Positions 1-13,060 of a DNA stretch of 64,000 nucleotides are shown here, piece by piece. The stretch spans positions 159,496-223,495 of the forward strand of contig NC_030859.1 in assembly GCF_000208745.1 (NCBI RefSeq). The letters are read 5' to 3'. Below the pieces are notes generated by a model that was not told the origin of the DNA, searched no databases, and saw only the letters and a program-made list of their open reading frames with translations. Source of the stretch: Theobroma cacao (taxonomy: Eukaryota > Streptophyta > Magnoliopsida > Malvales > Malvaceae). A program made the translations under genes and the position numbers. Each line of letters opens with the position of its first letter. Position 1 is the stretch's first letter.

Positions 1-779
1 ACTTGCAATCTTCCCATTGCAGAGAATTGTTCAAGCCCTGCGCCCGCTATATCTGTCACTGCTCCCGAGAAACAAGCAGCCAGTACTGCTAATGCTGCTG
101 GTAAAGAATCAGCCAGTACTGAAGAGAATGGTAGTGGCAAGGATAGCCCTCATTGTGAAGATGGTGATCTGCCAGAAAGGTATACAAAGTAATGGAACTT
201 TGTACAGTCATATTAAAATCAGGAGTAAACCCAGAGAAAGGCAAATATGTTGTTTTTGCTAAGATTTGCGTGCAATTTCTATTTAGTTCATTTCAATGAT
301 CTTTATGGTTTGATTTCCGATGCGGGGATGATCAAATAGCCTATCTTTTGTAAATTTATACATCTTTTGTAACGAAATGCAGTTTGGAGCACAACCTTCC
401 TGATAGTCCTTTTGCATCTCCTACAAAAGCCTCTGGAGAGTACTTGTCAGCTTTCTCCGATGCTGATGTGGATAAGGATGCTTCAGTCTCGGCTTCTTCT
501 GTTAACAATAATTGGGTTTCTTCAGCCTTACTTCCTGCAAATAATGCCTTAGACATGGCATCCTTCAACTCCTACAACTGCCAACTGCCCAGGTATATTA
601 TTGTAACTAAGAAAGCCACTCTTGTCGATTCAATAATACTATCATTACGGTTATAAGCGTATTCTCTGTAATCGATTTGTAACTTGACTTGTGCCTCTCA
701 ATTCAGGTTCTCGTCTGGACATGGGACCATTGGTATGTATGCGGGCACTGGCGGCCCGACTTGCCCTGTTGGAATTTAG
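1..779 (+). CDS. 3' end of an unrecognised Ser/Ala-rich protein (partial)
   Basis: Three exons fit one frame: 1-179 (continuing from outside the window), 383-592 and 707-779, with stop TAG at 777-779. The introns have GT-AG ends (gtatac...gcag and gtatat...tcag) and matching phases. The visible 153 or so residues are rich in Ser, Ala, Asn and Asp, with a stretch containing LPDSPFASPTKASGEYLSAF and a Gly-rich C-terminus ending TGGPTCPVGI. No catalytic motif or membrane segment is seen. The look is that of the disordered tail of a nuclear or regulatory protein, but I do not recognise the family, and the diagnostic domain lies upstream of the window. A further possible intron in the 3' UTR (795-916, gtaaat...acag) starts 15 bases after the stop. 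The open-frame exons and consistent phases make the gene call fair; the function is unknown. Confidence 0.6.
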
Positions 780-3578
780 CTTCTTATGCTTAAGGTAAAT
801 GAATGGCTTAGGATTCTTTTCCGTAATGCATTATTTCTGTTTTGCTTTTATTTGCTTTTATATGCTTTCAAAATCATGTTTTTGGTTTTTCTAACGAGGA
901 TAACTTCTCTTTACAGGAAGCTTGAAAGTATAACCAAACAAAAAAAAATCACATCAGAGATATGTAGAGAACCGCCACTACAATCAGAACCACCTCAACC
1001 ATCGTCATCATCCTCATCAAATACTATACTACTTACAACCATACAAAATGCATACGTGAAAGGCAGTGAAGGAAGTGGGTCAGCCATTCCTTTCTTTTGT
1101 TGTAATATTGTTATCTATTGTTTCAGTAGTTGAAGTTTGGACCACAGGTAAAAAGCACACAAGAAAAAAAAAGGATCACACAGTCGATGTGTAGTTGTAA
1201 CTCCCCTTGAGCTGTAATTTCTTTCCCCTTCCTCCTTTTTTCCAGCACTGATGGTTTCCCTGGAAGACACAAGGAAAAGCCCATATTTAGTTCTTTAGTT
1301 TGTTAGTCTATGTTTGTTAGGGTATAATCAAAAATCTGTTCTGTACAGCATCAAGCAGAAGCAGGGAACGATGGTAAAATTCAAATTGTAATGAATAGCC
1401 CTGTAGGCTAAAAGATGGGGATCTGCCTGGAGGGATAGGAGGGAAAGGGTCACAGACATTAGTCGAATTTCAGTTCAAAGTGTACCCTGTGTATTTGGTC
1501 TTATTTTGTAGCCAGTTGCCACAGTGTCAACCCCATAAGATTGAGACAGATAGAAAGAGAAAAATTTTACCAGTAGAAGCATCAGAAATCAGAAAGAAGG
1601 CAAAAAAAAAAAAAGTTCTAAACTCTGATGGGCTTTCTTTGCCTTACTCTGTATTTTCAAGCTTTATTATTGTTTACCACCAGGGCAAGAAATTTGTCAC
1701 TTCGTAAGACTGCAATAGGGAAGCATTATTCAAGGGGGTGGGGTCACGCAATGGCTTTTGTTAGAGTTAAGATCTGGCCACTCATTGAGGTGAAACGGGA
1801 AGGGCCACAAAGACACAACATCACATGGGTGGCTGACACGAGGAGTGGGTCCTACTCTTGTTTTACTAGTATGTATATTTATCAAAGTGCCAGGTTGTAA
1901 GTGGGTCCTCCCCACCAGCACCCACCCATGTGAGTGATTGAAGCGGCCTTTTTTTTCTCTGCCCTTGCTGCATAGCATAGCATAGCTCCGTCCCTTGCTT
2001 TCACTTTCTCTCTCTCTTAAGGCTTCTTGTTGGCAGGAAAGGTCACTCCCTTAGATCTTAAAGTAAGAGTAAGATGTGATGCCACACGTATGACAAAAGT
2101 GCACGGTTGCGCTGCACTACGTCCGGGAATCTTTTGGGTTCTGTGTGGCTTTCTTTCTGCGACTGTCTGTAACACTGTCAAAGTGTTACTAAAAGATTTT
2201 TCTTTATATTTCTCTTTCGGGGTGTTTTGTCTACTTTCACTGTGGCCTTGAAGTCTGTAATCAATAGCTAGGAAAGAAAGTTTGTACCAGTTAAAAAAAA
2301 TAAAGAAAAGGAAAAGATAAGATAAAGATAAAACAGGCTGGCAAGTGGCTAGTGGCAAAGGGGATAACCGGATAAGTACAAGCCGTCATGTTCTTTAACA
2401 TGACACGTAGAGAGGGTTAGAGGGTTAGTCCTTGCTGGGCAGTTTCCTTTCCTTTCCTGAAAGGCGGATACTTGTTTGGTATCCAGGAAAGTTGTTCTTA
2501 GTGGTTTATGTTGTAATCATTTTCATAAACCAAAGAGATTATCAAAAGTCCAAGTCCAACTCGCGGTGCCCAAGACTTGTTAATCATACCGGTTGCCCAC
2601 TAATATATTTTTATTCCTTATTAGAGTTACAATTGCTTACGTTTCTTGACAATGATCAATGATTAGAGGGGATTGATGATTACCATCTTTTCTAAAACAT
2701 GAACAGGCTTTGTGGCGGCTTGGTTCCAGGAATTCTACTCTAGAAACAAAAAGCAAGACACGATATTCATGTGCGAATTTTGCTTACTTCTGTCAGCTCA
2801 AATCACTGACTTGAAACTTCAAACCTTGGATAGTTTTGATGAGAAGGAAACAAGAGGAGGCGATGCCAACATGACGATTAACTTTTGTTAAGCAGAAATG
2901 GTTGAAGCAGAACTTGGATGTGGCGGATTTACGTATTAATTAAAGCCCAAAAGCTTTGAATAGATAAAAAACCAAGTTCCAACCCAATTCTCTGAAGAAG
3001 CCCAGCCCCAATCTTAACCTTTATCAAAGAATATTTGATCCAGTCAAGTTTGATTAGGCTAGCTAGCACGCCAGTTGGGCTGCTATCCTTTTGTTTTATA
3101 TTGTTCTTGTGATCCATGGAAACGCGGGCTGCTCCTAATTCAACACCTTTCTCTTTATTCGCCGGAATAGATTCTGACCATGATAATTGAAAATGCAAAC
3201 AACTGTTCCATAATTTAATTATAGAACGAGATAAGTCTACCTTTTACACAATAGAAATTATAAAAAGAGATGTTGAAGTTTAGGACATGTCTCTTATTAT
3301 GTAGTTGGAACTTGGTAAGTTTCATCACATATAAAAAGAAAGGGTTTCAATTTGACACATGTTGAGCAACAACGTATGAGCAGCACGTTAAACATAGATA
3401 AACTCTCTCAGTTCCTTGTTCCCGCCAATCACGGTAGGGTTTGAACCTTTCTTCAAAACAATTCATTAATCCATGGAAACGTAGCCCTCCTTCATCTCCT
3501 GCGCTGCGCATGCAAATTAAGTTTCTCAGATTTGAGATAGAAATCTAACGCTATCCATCATATTCATCAGTTACAGAT
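780..3578. other. 3' UTR and intergenic region
   Basis: The 3' UTR of the gene ending at 779 probably runs to about 1400, with a likely UTR intron at 795-916. The rest is AT-rich spacer that should include the promoter and 5' UTR of the Ca2+-ATPase. The short open frames here show no family motif. No repeat family or RNA gene was recognised. Confidence 0.5.
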
Positions 3579-3867
3579 ATGGAGGATTACTTGAGAAAGA
3601 ACTTCGCTGTCGAACACAAAAGGCCATCGGAAGAAGCTCTGAGGAGATGGAGACGTGCAGTTTCTGTGGTCAAGAACCCTCGCCGTAGGTTTCGCATGGT
3701 TGCTGATCTTGCTAAACGTGCTGAAGCTGACCGCAAGCGCATAAACCTCCAGGTTCTTTTTCATTTTCTCTTTTCCCCGTTTATATCTTCATCACTTGAT
3801 GATTCATACTATTTCTTTTTGAATGATATTTTACCTACTACCATTTTAATTTACTAAACAAAAGACA

Positions 3868-3898
<31 letters not shown>

Positions 3899-6800
3899 TA
3901 ATTGGCTTAATTAATTTGTTGTTTTTGTAGTAATAATTGTATATTGCTTTTGTTTCTTGATTGTTAATCCTCCACGATCAAATGGATGAGCTAGTTAGCT
4001 TTGGTTGGCAATTTTCCTGTTGAATTGAGGCATGCCTCTCGCATTGCCGGATCGTAAGGGGGTTCGTATGAAACCATCCTAGCTAGCTGCCCTTTTTCAA
4101 GTTGCAGGTCAAAGAGGACTTGTGTTTTTCTCGCATAAATTAAGATTCCCAACCCTTTTCGCAAACGTCGTTGAACAAACAATTTGAACGTAAGATCGCC
4201 GGCGTACAATAGGATTTTGATCATTTGAATATGAGCTAACTAGCTGCGTATGTAGGTCTCTTAATCATATATAGTTTCTTGACCTTTTTAATTAGACTAG
4301 TCAATGCCTTCAAGTACAAGCAACAAATGTTACTGTTTGTTTGCACCCTCCCATGATGTCCCTGACTGAGACGCATGTGGTTCACTCTATCGTCTCAATT
4401 GGTTCATATTGATTTGCACGAAACAAACAAAGCGCAGGCTGGCAGGCTAGAAAGATAGTCGTCGTCGTCTACCTCGACTTAATACAAACTAATTTATTGC
4501 GTAATATATGAAGCAAACAGTACAGTCCTACAATTTATCCCTGATGAGGCGGTCATTTGGCATGTTTTCCGAGGTCGGCCTCCTCGTTCGAAATGTCGAA
4601 ACCGCGTACAAATCATATCAACTACGTACGCAGAAAATAAAACAAAGTCCGTTCATTGACGGCTGCTTGAACTTTAGTTCTTGCTTTGAGCTGGCATCTG
4701 ATTCGGTAGTTGGCAGTTGGAGAACAATGGGAACTTTCCTAGGCATCGGAATCAGTGTCTTCTGTTATCTGTTTCAAACCAAAAGAAGTTTCTTCCATAC
4801 AATTTTACTGTACGGGTCAAAAAGGTTGGAGCCCTTTTCAGCCACATTTTCTCCCAATAGATGCAACTAGCTAATCTTTTTCAATTTACAAACTGTTTGT
4901 CGTAAAAAAGGCATTGTCTGAGTCATGTCTGATTATTCTCAAGAGCCAGTACTAATGGACCTGAGTGAGGGGGTAGGTTTGCATGGTCCAAATGTAAACA
5001 AAACTTAAACAATTACTGCTAAAATGACCTTTTGGAGTATTTTAGAAGTTGTTCATTTGACTCCTTTTGGTACATGGTGAAAGCGTTGAAAGAAAAGAAA
5101 GTTGAAAGGGTAAAGATGATATTCCATTTTTGTGTTGTATGTTTGTAGTATTGAGAATCATTGACTTATATTCTATACTGTTTAGTGAAGGCGTGAGCTA
5201 ATCAAATTGACTGTTTTTTATTTGTTAGGTTTATTCCTCCCAAAATGAGCTAAAATTCCACAGAATTTAAAGTTTAAGTTAGCAATAACAAGTCAGGCTT
5301 CTTTTCTATCAGAAGAAGAAGTGGTGCATATGTACCTGGATAAAGCAAGGGAGTTATTATTACTTTCTTGACAAGAATCCTGACCACATTACAAATTTCC
5401 TTTAGAATCTCTTCAGCTATATATCCTTAGTAGCAAACAAGGGAACATCACTCCCAAATATCCATTACCAGACGGGACAATCCACTCAGCCGAAATTAGT
5501 TAGATACACTCTTGTCTTTTCTGGTTTATCGAATGGTAGATGCAATCATAGTCTTCTTTTTTTTAATGTCCTGTAACAATCAATGTTGGTCAAAATGTTA
5601 AGTACCATGCTTTATAAAAATTTAATATAATCATTGTCTTTTCCAACAATGGTTGACTCATATTGATTTTGTTTGGTACTGTGGAAAAATTACCAACTGA
5701 AACAGATACTAAACTAAAAAAGCAAACTGTTTGTTAAATGATGAAATCATCATATTGCTCAGCCAAAATGACTCAAGGGAATAGATGATTCTTTAATTGC
5801 TCATTGAAGTCTTAACTTGATCAGTTGTGAAACTCTAAACGCCAAGCTTTAGCCTAATTGTAAGTAATTTGGTTTCAAATTACTGTTCTGAATTTTGAGG
5901 TACAAAGATATCTGTTTATAAGGTGGATTGTTGGATACAACAGGGCCAATGGTGATGACTATAGAGTCAAATCCCTGTCAGTGTGTGTTGAGTATGTTCT
6001 GGTGGAGGCAGCAAGCAAACATTTTCACTGTTCTCTCTGGTTTAACAGTGCACTTCGTCATTTTTGCTTCATGCAGCTGTATATTTTCCCTTTTTTATGA
6101 AAGGTCTTGTGTGGTTATTCCCCTTTGTTATGAGAAAAGTGTACTTTGAGTCAACTAACGGTCATCATCGCATGCATTGCATCTTGCTTAATATTAGAGC
6201 TAGATTAATGTCTTAAATGACATAATCTGTGTGGGATGTTAGAAATCTAGTTAAAATCATGATGGTTTACGGCTATGGCAGCTTTTTTGTATGTTTCTTG
6301 GCTTGGATAGCATGCGATCTGCAGGTCCTTTTTTTTTTTTTTTGAAACTTCATGATATATCGAAACCAGAGAGAAGTTAAAAGCCTCACCTCTGGAAATA
6401 AAAAGGAAAATTCATGGCTATCACTCTCTGATCATGAGAATAACAGCCCAAAATCTCCTTCAAAAGTTCACCTAAATAACTATACAAAAGACCAGGGAAC
6501 GCAATCTGCAGTTCCTATTGAAGCTGTGTTCGTGGTTAAAATGTTATAATCTGATTCTTAATACAGGATAATCTGCCTGGTAGACTTTGACCTTGTGATC
6601 AGTGATCGTGTCCCCAAGTTTACCAGCATAAAATTAATCTCGCCAGCATTAAAATTTGAAGGCCTGTGCTATTCCCTAAATAGTACTAGTCCATATATTC
6701 TGGACGCTTCTGCCTTTCCCCAAATAGTGTACATTTGGTTTTCCAAGATATTTCTGCACTTATTATACTTTCATCATGTTTTGCCAGGAAAAGTTAAGAG

Positions 6801-9800
6801 TAGCTCTTTACGTGCAAAAAGCGGCATTGCATTTCATTGATGGTATGATCTCAACTAGATGATGATCTCCTCATCAATCTAAATTATTCTTTTCCCCTTT
6901 CAATCATCTAACTCTATATCTGGCGATTAGAACAGCTGGCAAGCGAGTCCAGTACAAGCTTCCGGAAGATGTCAGGCAAGCTGGTTTTGGCATTGGAGCT
7001 GATGAGCTAGCATTCGTTGTTCACTCCCATGACATAAAGAGCTTCGAAGATCATGGAGGAGTTGAAGGCTTAGCAAAAAAAGTCTCTGTATCTCTGACCG
7101 ACGGTGTTGTTCCAACTAATATTCCACTCAGGCAAAAAATATATGGCTACAACCAATTTGCTGAGAAACCTGCTAGATCCTTTTGGATGTTTGTATGGGA
7201 AGCCCTGCATGACTTGACTTTGATTATTCTCATGGTATGTGCTGCTGTTTCTATTGGTGTTGGAATTGCTACTGAAGGGTGGCCTGCAGGTATGTATGAT
7301 GGGATAGGAATTGTACTCTGCATTTTCCTGGTGGTATTGGTCACGGCCATAAGTGATTACAAGCAGTCCTTGCAATTCAATGACTTGGATAAAGAGAAGA
7401 AAAACATAGTTGTTCAGGTCACCAGAGATGGATGCAGGCAGAAGATTTCTATCTATGATTTGGTGGTTGGGGATATTGTTCATCTATCAATTGGAGATCA
7501 AGTTCCAGCAGATGGTGTTCTTCTATCTGGTTTCAGCTTATCAATTGATGAATCAAGCTTGTCAGGTGAGAGTGAGCCTGTTAATGTTACTCAACAGAGG
7601 CCTTTTCTTCTCGCCGGGGCAAAAGTCCAAGATGGCTCCGCCAAAATGTTGGTGACTACAGTTGGTATGAGGACTGAATGGGGAAGAATAATGGTTACTC
7701 TAAGTGAAGGTGGAGAAGATGAAACACCTCTACAGGTGAAGCTCAATGGAGTTGCCACCGTTATTGGAAAGATTGGTTTGGGTTTTGCTGTCTTGACATT
7801 TTTGGTTCTGACCATAAGGTTTGTTGTGACAAAGGCACTCCATGGTGAGATCACAGACTGGTCTGTGAGCGACGCTCTGATACTCATGAATTTCTTTGCC
7901 ACTGCAGTTACTATAATTGTAGTTGCAGTTCCGGAAGGGTTACCACTGGCAGTAACACTAAGTCTTGCATTTGCGATGAAAAAGTTAATGAGTAATAAAG
8001 CTCTTGTTAGACATCTCTCTGCATGTGAGACAATGGGATCAGCTACTACCATTTGCACTGATAAGACGGGGACTCTGACTACTAATCATATGGCTGTCAA
8101 TAAAATTTGGACTTGTGGACGAACAATAAAAATTGAAGGCAACCAAAGTGAGGAAGTTTTGCAGTCCTCAATCACTGGAGAAGTATTCAACATACTTTTG
8201 CAGTCCATATTTCAAAATACTGGCGCAGAAGTAGTCAAAGGAAAAGATGGAAAGAATAACATATTAGGTTCTCCAACAGAGACAGCAATATTAGAGTTTG
8301 GTTTGCTTTTGGGGGGTGCCTTCAAAATCCATAGGAAGGAATCTGAAATTCTGAAAGTTGAGCCCTTCAATTCAGAGAAGAAAAAGATGTCCGTCCTTGT
8401 CTCCCTATCTAATGGTGGTGGGCACAGAGCATTTTGCAAAGGTGCATCAGAAATAATTTTAAAATCTTGCAATAAGATAATCAATGCTGATGGGAAGGCT
8501 GAGCCTCTATCCGGAGAACAGAAGAAGTGCATCACTGATGTGATTAATGGCTTCGCCTGTGAAGCCCTAAGAACTCTATGCTTGGCTTTCAAGGATGTAA
8601 AGGACACTTCTATAGTAGATAGCATTCCTGAAGATAGCTATACACTGATAGCTGTGGTTGGAATTAAGGATCCTGTGCGTCCAGGGGTCAAGGAAGCAGT
8701 GAAAACTTGTTTAGCTGCCGGGATTACTGTGCGGATGGTCACCGGAGACAACATTAATACCGCTAAAGCTATGGCAAGAGAATGTGGAATTTTGACAGAT
8801 GATGGTTTGGCAATTGAAGGGCCCGATTTTCGTGACATGAGTCCACAGCAGATGGAGGAGACACTACCAAAACTGCAGGTCTTGCTATTGCTTTAAGAAT
8901 TTGGGTTTTTTTTTGTTATGAAAACCTTTTCTCCTCTCAACCAAGATGTGTCTCAGTTGCAACATCTACTTTCTTTTTTCTGCTTACCAGAAAATTGTTC
9001 TGTTTTTCTAAGAACAATTGGTGCTTCAAACGCAGGTTTTACTAAAAAAGATCGGAAAATTATTTCTTAGTCATGCATTTCAGAAATATGTCTGGAGCTG
9101 AAAACAGAACCAAAGTAGCCTGTGTAAAGTCCTCATAATATGCTTGAAACATATGCAGGTTATGGCCCGATCATCGCCCTTGGATAAGCACAAGCTAGTA
9201 ACCTACTTGAGGAAGGAGTTTAAAGAAGTCGTGGCAGTGACTGGCGATGGGACAAACGATGCACCTGCTTTGCATGAGGCTGACATTGGACTTGCTATGG
9301 GAATAGCCGGAACAGAGGTTTGTTGTCATTCTCAGCTTAGTATTTGCGACAATTAAGCGTTTCCAAGTCCGCTTAGCAAGTTTCTCTTATATTGTTACCT
9401 AAGCATCTTTCTTCATTACCACCTTCAGGTTGCAAAAGAAAATGCCGATGTTATCATAATGGATGATAACTTCACGACTATTCAGAATGTTGCCAGATGG
9501 GGGCGTGCAGTTTATATCAATATCCAAAAGTTTGTACAGTTCCAGCTTACAGTTAACATTGTCGCTCTCATGCTCAATTTCATTTCTGCATGCGTCTCAG
9601 GTACTTTCATCTACAAATGCTAACCTTTTAAAAACATCTGTAGCAAATATGTTTCTTGGTTTCAGCTTAAGCCTGTCTTTAGATAATGCAGATGACTAAT
9701 GTTCTTTGAGAAGCAATATTTCAGGTTCTGCTCCTCTCACGGCTGTTCAGCTGCTGTGGGTGAACATGATCATGGACACTCTCGGTGCGTTGGCATTGGC

Positions 9801-10511
9801 TACAGAACCTCCTCATGAGGGCCTGATGAAAAGACCTCCTATTGGAAGGGATGTAGCTTTCATCACCAGGATCATGTGGAGGAATATCATCGGCCAGAGC
9901 ATTTATCAATTGATTGTACTTGCAATTCTCAAGTTTGATGGGAAACGGCTTTTGCAGCTTTCTGGTTCAGATACTACTGCTACTTTGAACACAGTCATCT
10001 TCAATACCTTCGTATTTTGCCAGGTACTGCGCCTTGATCTTTACTTACCCTTTTCTTCACTTTTTATAATGTAGTTTCAAAAAGTCCTCTGGTTATCTTC
10101 CCAAAAGAAGACAAGACCTTTGCTTTTTGATGGCTGGAGAAGGCATATGTTAGTTGTTCAACTCTGATTTTTATCACTTTGTTTTTATTGTTTCAGGTGT
10201 TCAATGAAATCAATAGCAGGGATATGGAGAAGGTAAATGTTATCCGAGGCATCTTTGATAGTTGGCTATTCATTATGGTGGTGGTCTCTACAGTGGCTTC
10301 CCAAAGCATAATAGTCGAATTGTTGGGTACTTTTGCAAACACTGTGCCACTGAGCTGGGACTTATGGCTGGTCAGCATCTTACTTGGAGCAGGAAGCCTA
10401 ATCGTTGCTGTTATCCTCAAATGCATTCCCGTTGAGAAAGGCAAGGAAGCTGCCACAACCACGAACCATGACGGCTACGAACCACTCCCGAATGGTCCAG
10501 ATATGGCATGA
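3579..10511 (+). CDS. ACA4: Autoinhibited Ca2+-transporting ATPase, ACA4/ACA11 type (P-type IIB)
   Basis: A calmodulin-regulated pump that exports Ca2+ from the cytosol; the Arabidopsis ACA4/ACA11 pair acts on vacuolar membranes. Exons: 3579-3752, 6788-6842, 6936-8878, 9159-9317, 9429-9600, 9725-10023 and 10197-10511, giving 3117 nt and 1038 aa (family about 1025). Exon 1 is exactly 58 codons and encodes the basic N-terminal autoinhibitory, calmodulin-binding region ([19 protein letters not shown]). Later exons carry the actuator motif SGES, the pump motif PEGLP, the phosphorylation loop [11 protein letters not shown] with its catalytic Asp, the nucleotide-binding KGASE, the hinge [10 protein letters not shown] and about ten membrane segments. 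The C-terminus [14 protein letters not shown] closely resembles that of ACA11. No frameshift or stop is seen. The start at 3579 is the Met expected for the family. The sequence alone does not separate ACA4 from ACA11; the neighbourhood (GPDHC1 and CKX1 nearby) favours ACA4. Confidence 0.95.
3753..6787 (+). other. Large first intron of the Ca2+-ATPase gene
   Basis: A 3035 bp intron (donor gttctt, acceptor ttgccag) separates the regulatory N-terminus from the pump body. It contains an (AT)n tract and otherwise AT-rich DNA. Chance open frames at 4508-4870, 5928-6149 and 6595-6840 show no known domain. No transposon ends were recognised in it. Confidence 0.8.
3868..3892. repeat. (AT)n microsatellite
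   Basis: An uninterrupted alternating TA run of about 25 bases lies inside intron 1 of the Ca2+-ATPase gene, followed by a degenerate continuation (tacatatata). It is likely to vary in length between individuals. Confidence 0.9.
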
Positions 10512-11142
10512 ATGATCCAGGTCGTTAGAACTGCCAATACAGGTTCTGACTCGAGGAAATCAATTCAAAACGATGGTCGTAACATATAGGCAAAACAAAA
10601 TTCTTTCATTGTAGAGAAATTCTTATGATTCTTTATTCTTTTGCAAATTTTAAACCGACTTGACAGCCTTTTTTTGCAGCAAGTCAACAACAATCTCTTC
10701 GTAACCTTAATCTTGAAATCTTACCCTAATAAATCCCAATACAAAATGCTAGAATGCAAGTTAAATTCTGTAGCAAACTTGTTTGACGGAAAACACAATA
10801 AGTTACAGTAGCTGTCATCAAAACGATGCATTGATAAGAAATCATACACGCACCTGAAATCAAGTGGGAGAGGCAATGCACTCAAACTGTCATTTCCATA
10901 AGTTGTCAATTTGTCCTAAAAACTCTTATCATAAAAGCTAAAGTTAATTTGAATAATTAGCCACTTTCATCAATGAATTCTGCAAGAGGAATACATGAAC
11001 CCACTGCGTCTGCATGCCTTCAGCCAAACTAGAGTATCCAAGCATGTGCAAAATTATTCTTTACATTTCTAGAGAATCAAAATCCTCAAGTTGTTGATCT
11101 GTTTTGGGCTTGTACAAAGCAACAATTTCAAGAGGAAATGAA
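10512..11142. other. Convergent 3' regions
   Basis: This is the spacer between the stop of the Ca2+-ATPase (+) and the stop of the 172-aa protein gene (-). The two genes point tail to tail, so the stretch should hold both 3' UTRs and polyadenylation signals. No coding feature is supported. Confidence 0.6.
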
Positions 11143-12488
11143 CTACGACTGATTTTCAGGTCCTCTAGGCTGTGCAACAGCCTGTCTGCTGACGAATAGC
11201 TTGCTGATATCTTCTGTGACCACATTACTCCTGCCAAAAATTGAACCATGAATCAGTAACAACAAACTTTCTCCAGTACAAAAGAATGATATTCAACATA
11301 GCACATCAAAACGTAGACAGCACATGGATGATTCAGCAAGAAAGTTCAGATATTAAACTACTCCACATGGGGTGCAAGGAACTTTAGGTCATATAAATGG
11401 TGAATAGTATGTCAGAGTTCTCCAGCATAAGAAAAACCTCTTTCACTTGGAAAAGCACAAATGATTTGCTTCTTGAGACATAAGAGCAAAGCTGTAAAAT
11501 TTTCAAATTCTTGTGATGAAGACCTTCATAGAAACATAATCAAGATTTGGCTAGTAAGAATTCATCACTATTTTTTCAGTGATGCTGTAAGCCTGTGAAT
11601 AAAGACCTTTCCGCAAGCAAAGTAAAATAATTTAACTTCTAGGGACCTAAGATTAAAGTTGTGTCACTTGAGTTGTTCAAAGTGAAAAAAAGATGCACTT
11701 GATTCATGGCTTAAATCTTCAGCAATGGCAAAGTACTAATTCTTAACAATTAGCTGCTCTATTGAGCAGAAAATTATATGTTCGAGGGTAGCTAAATCAT
11801 CAAACGCTACCCAAAGTTGTACTAAAATCAAGTAGATGATGCGTTTGCACACAATTTCAACTGAGTCTTTTAAACAAGAAGCTTAAGGCCCCAGCAAAAA
11901 TAGCAGCTTTGAAATGTTAGAAAGGAAATAAGTAAAAGGGTAGTATTGAGACCTTCCTTTGAGCTGAGGGGGAACAAGGAGGCCACCTTCCGTATCAGGA
12001 ACGCTCTTGGAATGAGGTAAGGTAGCTCTAGGAAGTTTAGCCCTTGGTGCCGCTGCTGCACCACCACCGGAACCCAACCCCATCATCCCCTTCGAGTCTC
12101 TCTTACGCGACGCACTTTCCGCCATCGCCGCCGCTACCACAGATGCATGGTCGTTGCCGCTCACCAATGAAACCGTCGGAGAGTTCAAGAGCATCGAAGC
12201 ATCTGGAAGACTCTCAAAAGTTTCGGGCTTTTGATCCGCCGACGACCCTGATGCCCTGCAAATTCCATTGCAAATTAAATCAACCACCTTCAAAAGTTGT
12301 GAAAAATTTGAAAAAAAAAATTGAAAATTTGAAAGACCAATCAATGAATGTTATGCTCACTGAGTTTTAGGGGGGGAAGGGGCTCGCGGGAGTGGAGGTG
12401 GCGGTGGCTCATGGCGTTGTTGTGGTGGTTCACGTTCGGAGTCTGAAACGTCGTCGTCTGAAGAGGATGCGTAGTCTACCAGAGACAT
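11143..12488 (-). CDS. Small protein of unknown function with a conserved-looking C-terminal motif
   Basis: Three exons on the minus strand: 12488-12361, 12255-11953 and 11230-11143, totalling 519 nt and 172 aa with stop TAG at 11143-11145. Introns have canonical ends (gtgagc...gcag and gtctca...gcag) and phases agree. The N-terminus MSLVDYASSSDDD is acidic, followed by a Pro-rich stretch (about residues 22-42), an Ala/Gly-rich middle, and a C-terminus reading LVPPQLKGRSNVVTEDISKL then FVSRQ. That last block crosses an intron and looks like the constrained part. No enzyme motif, signal peptide or membrane segment is visible. The composition suggests a mostly disordered nuclear or RNA-associated protein, but that is inference only. 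I do not recognise the family. ATG at 12488 is the first Met of an open exon with no earlier in-frame start seen. Confidence 0.75.
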
Positions 12489-13060
12489 CTCGCTCTCTTC
12501 TTGCTAAATTATCCACCGCTGGCGCAGGGAAACGACTGCCCCCAAAGCACAGCGCTTTCGACGATTAAAAGCTTAATACAAAAGAAATTTCCCACCATAC
12601 GATGTCGTTCTAAGTCCATTTGGCTTTGGCAGTGACTCTTTGGTGTACTTCTATTAACAGAAGACATGCTAAGCATTTTTTATCAATGATGAATTTGATC
12701 TTAAATCCATTTTCACTTTGTTCTTCTCTTTAAGCCTTTGTTGATCAATAGGAATGGCAAATGGCATGTTACGTATTGCTGCTACCGACACTTTCCAACA
12801 AAATTCATTCTTAAACCCGAACTTGAGTTCATTGACATTAAGAACCAGCTATTACAAATGGATGACACAAAACAAAAGGAAAAAACAAATGAAGGAATTG
12901 AAAGAACACACTCTGACAAAGGTCATGACATTTGCCTTGACTGGTCTAGTTATTCACCTCCACTGCAGCGCTTCCTTAAACTATAGCACCTAGACTATGG
13001 ACTTCTTTATCAAATTTACATCTGCCGAGAATTACTGTAAGGAAACTGGTACATCTTTTA
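12489..13060. other. Spacer between two minus-strand genes
   Basis: This is the promoter and 5' UTR of the 172-aa protein gene plus the 3' UTR of the glycerol-3-phosphate dehydrogenase gene, both transcribed leftwards. The overlapping plus-strand open frames around 12738-12993 have no family features. Confidence 0.55.

Noticed and set aside
4508..4870. 120-codon open frame inside intron 1 of the Ca2+-ATPase
   Set aside because: No family motif, splice context or homology that I can recognise; it is within a well-defined intron.
12738..12993. Two overlapping plus-strand open frames of about 80 codons
   Set aside because: They overlap each other in different frames and sit between two minus-strand genes, with no motif. 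Treated as chance.
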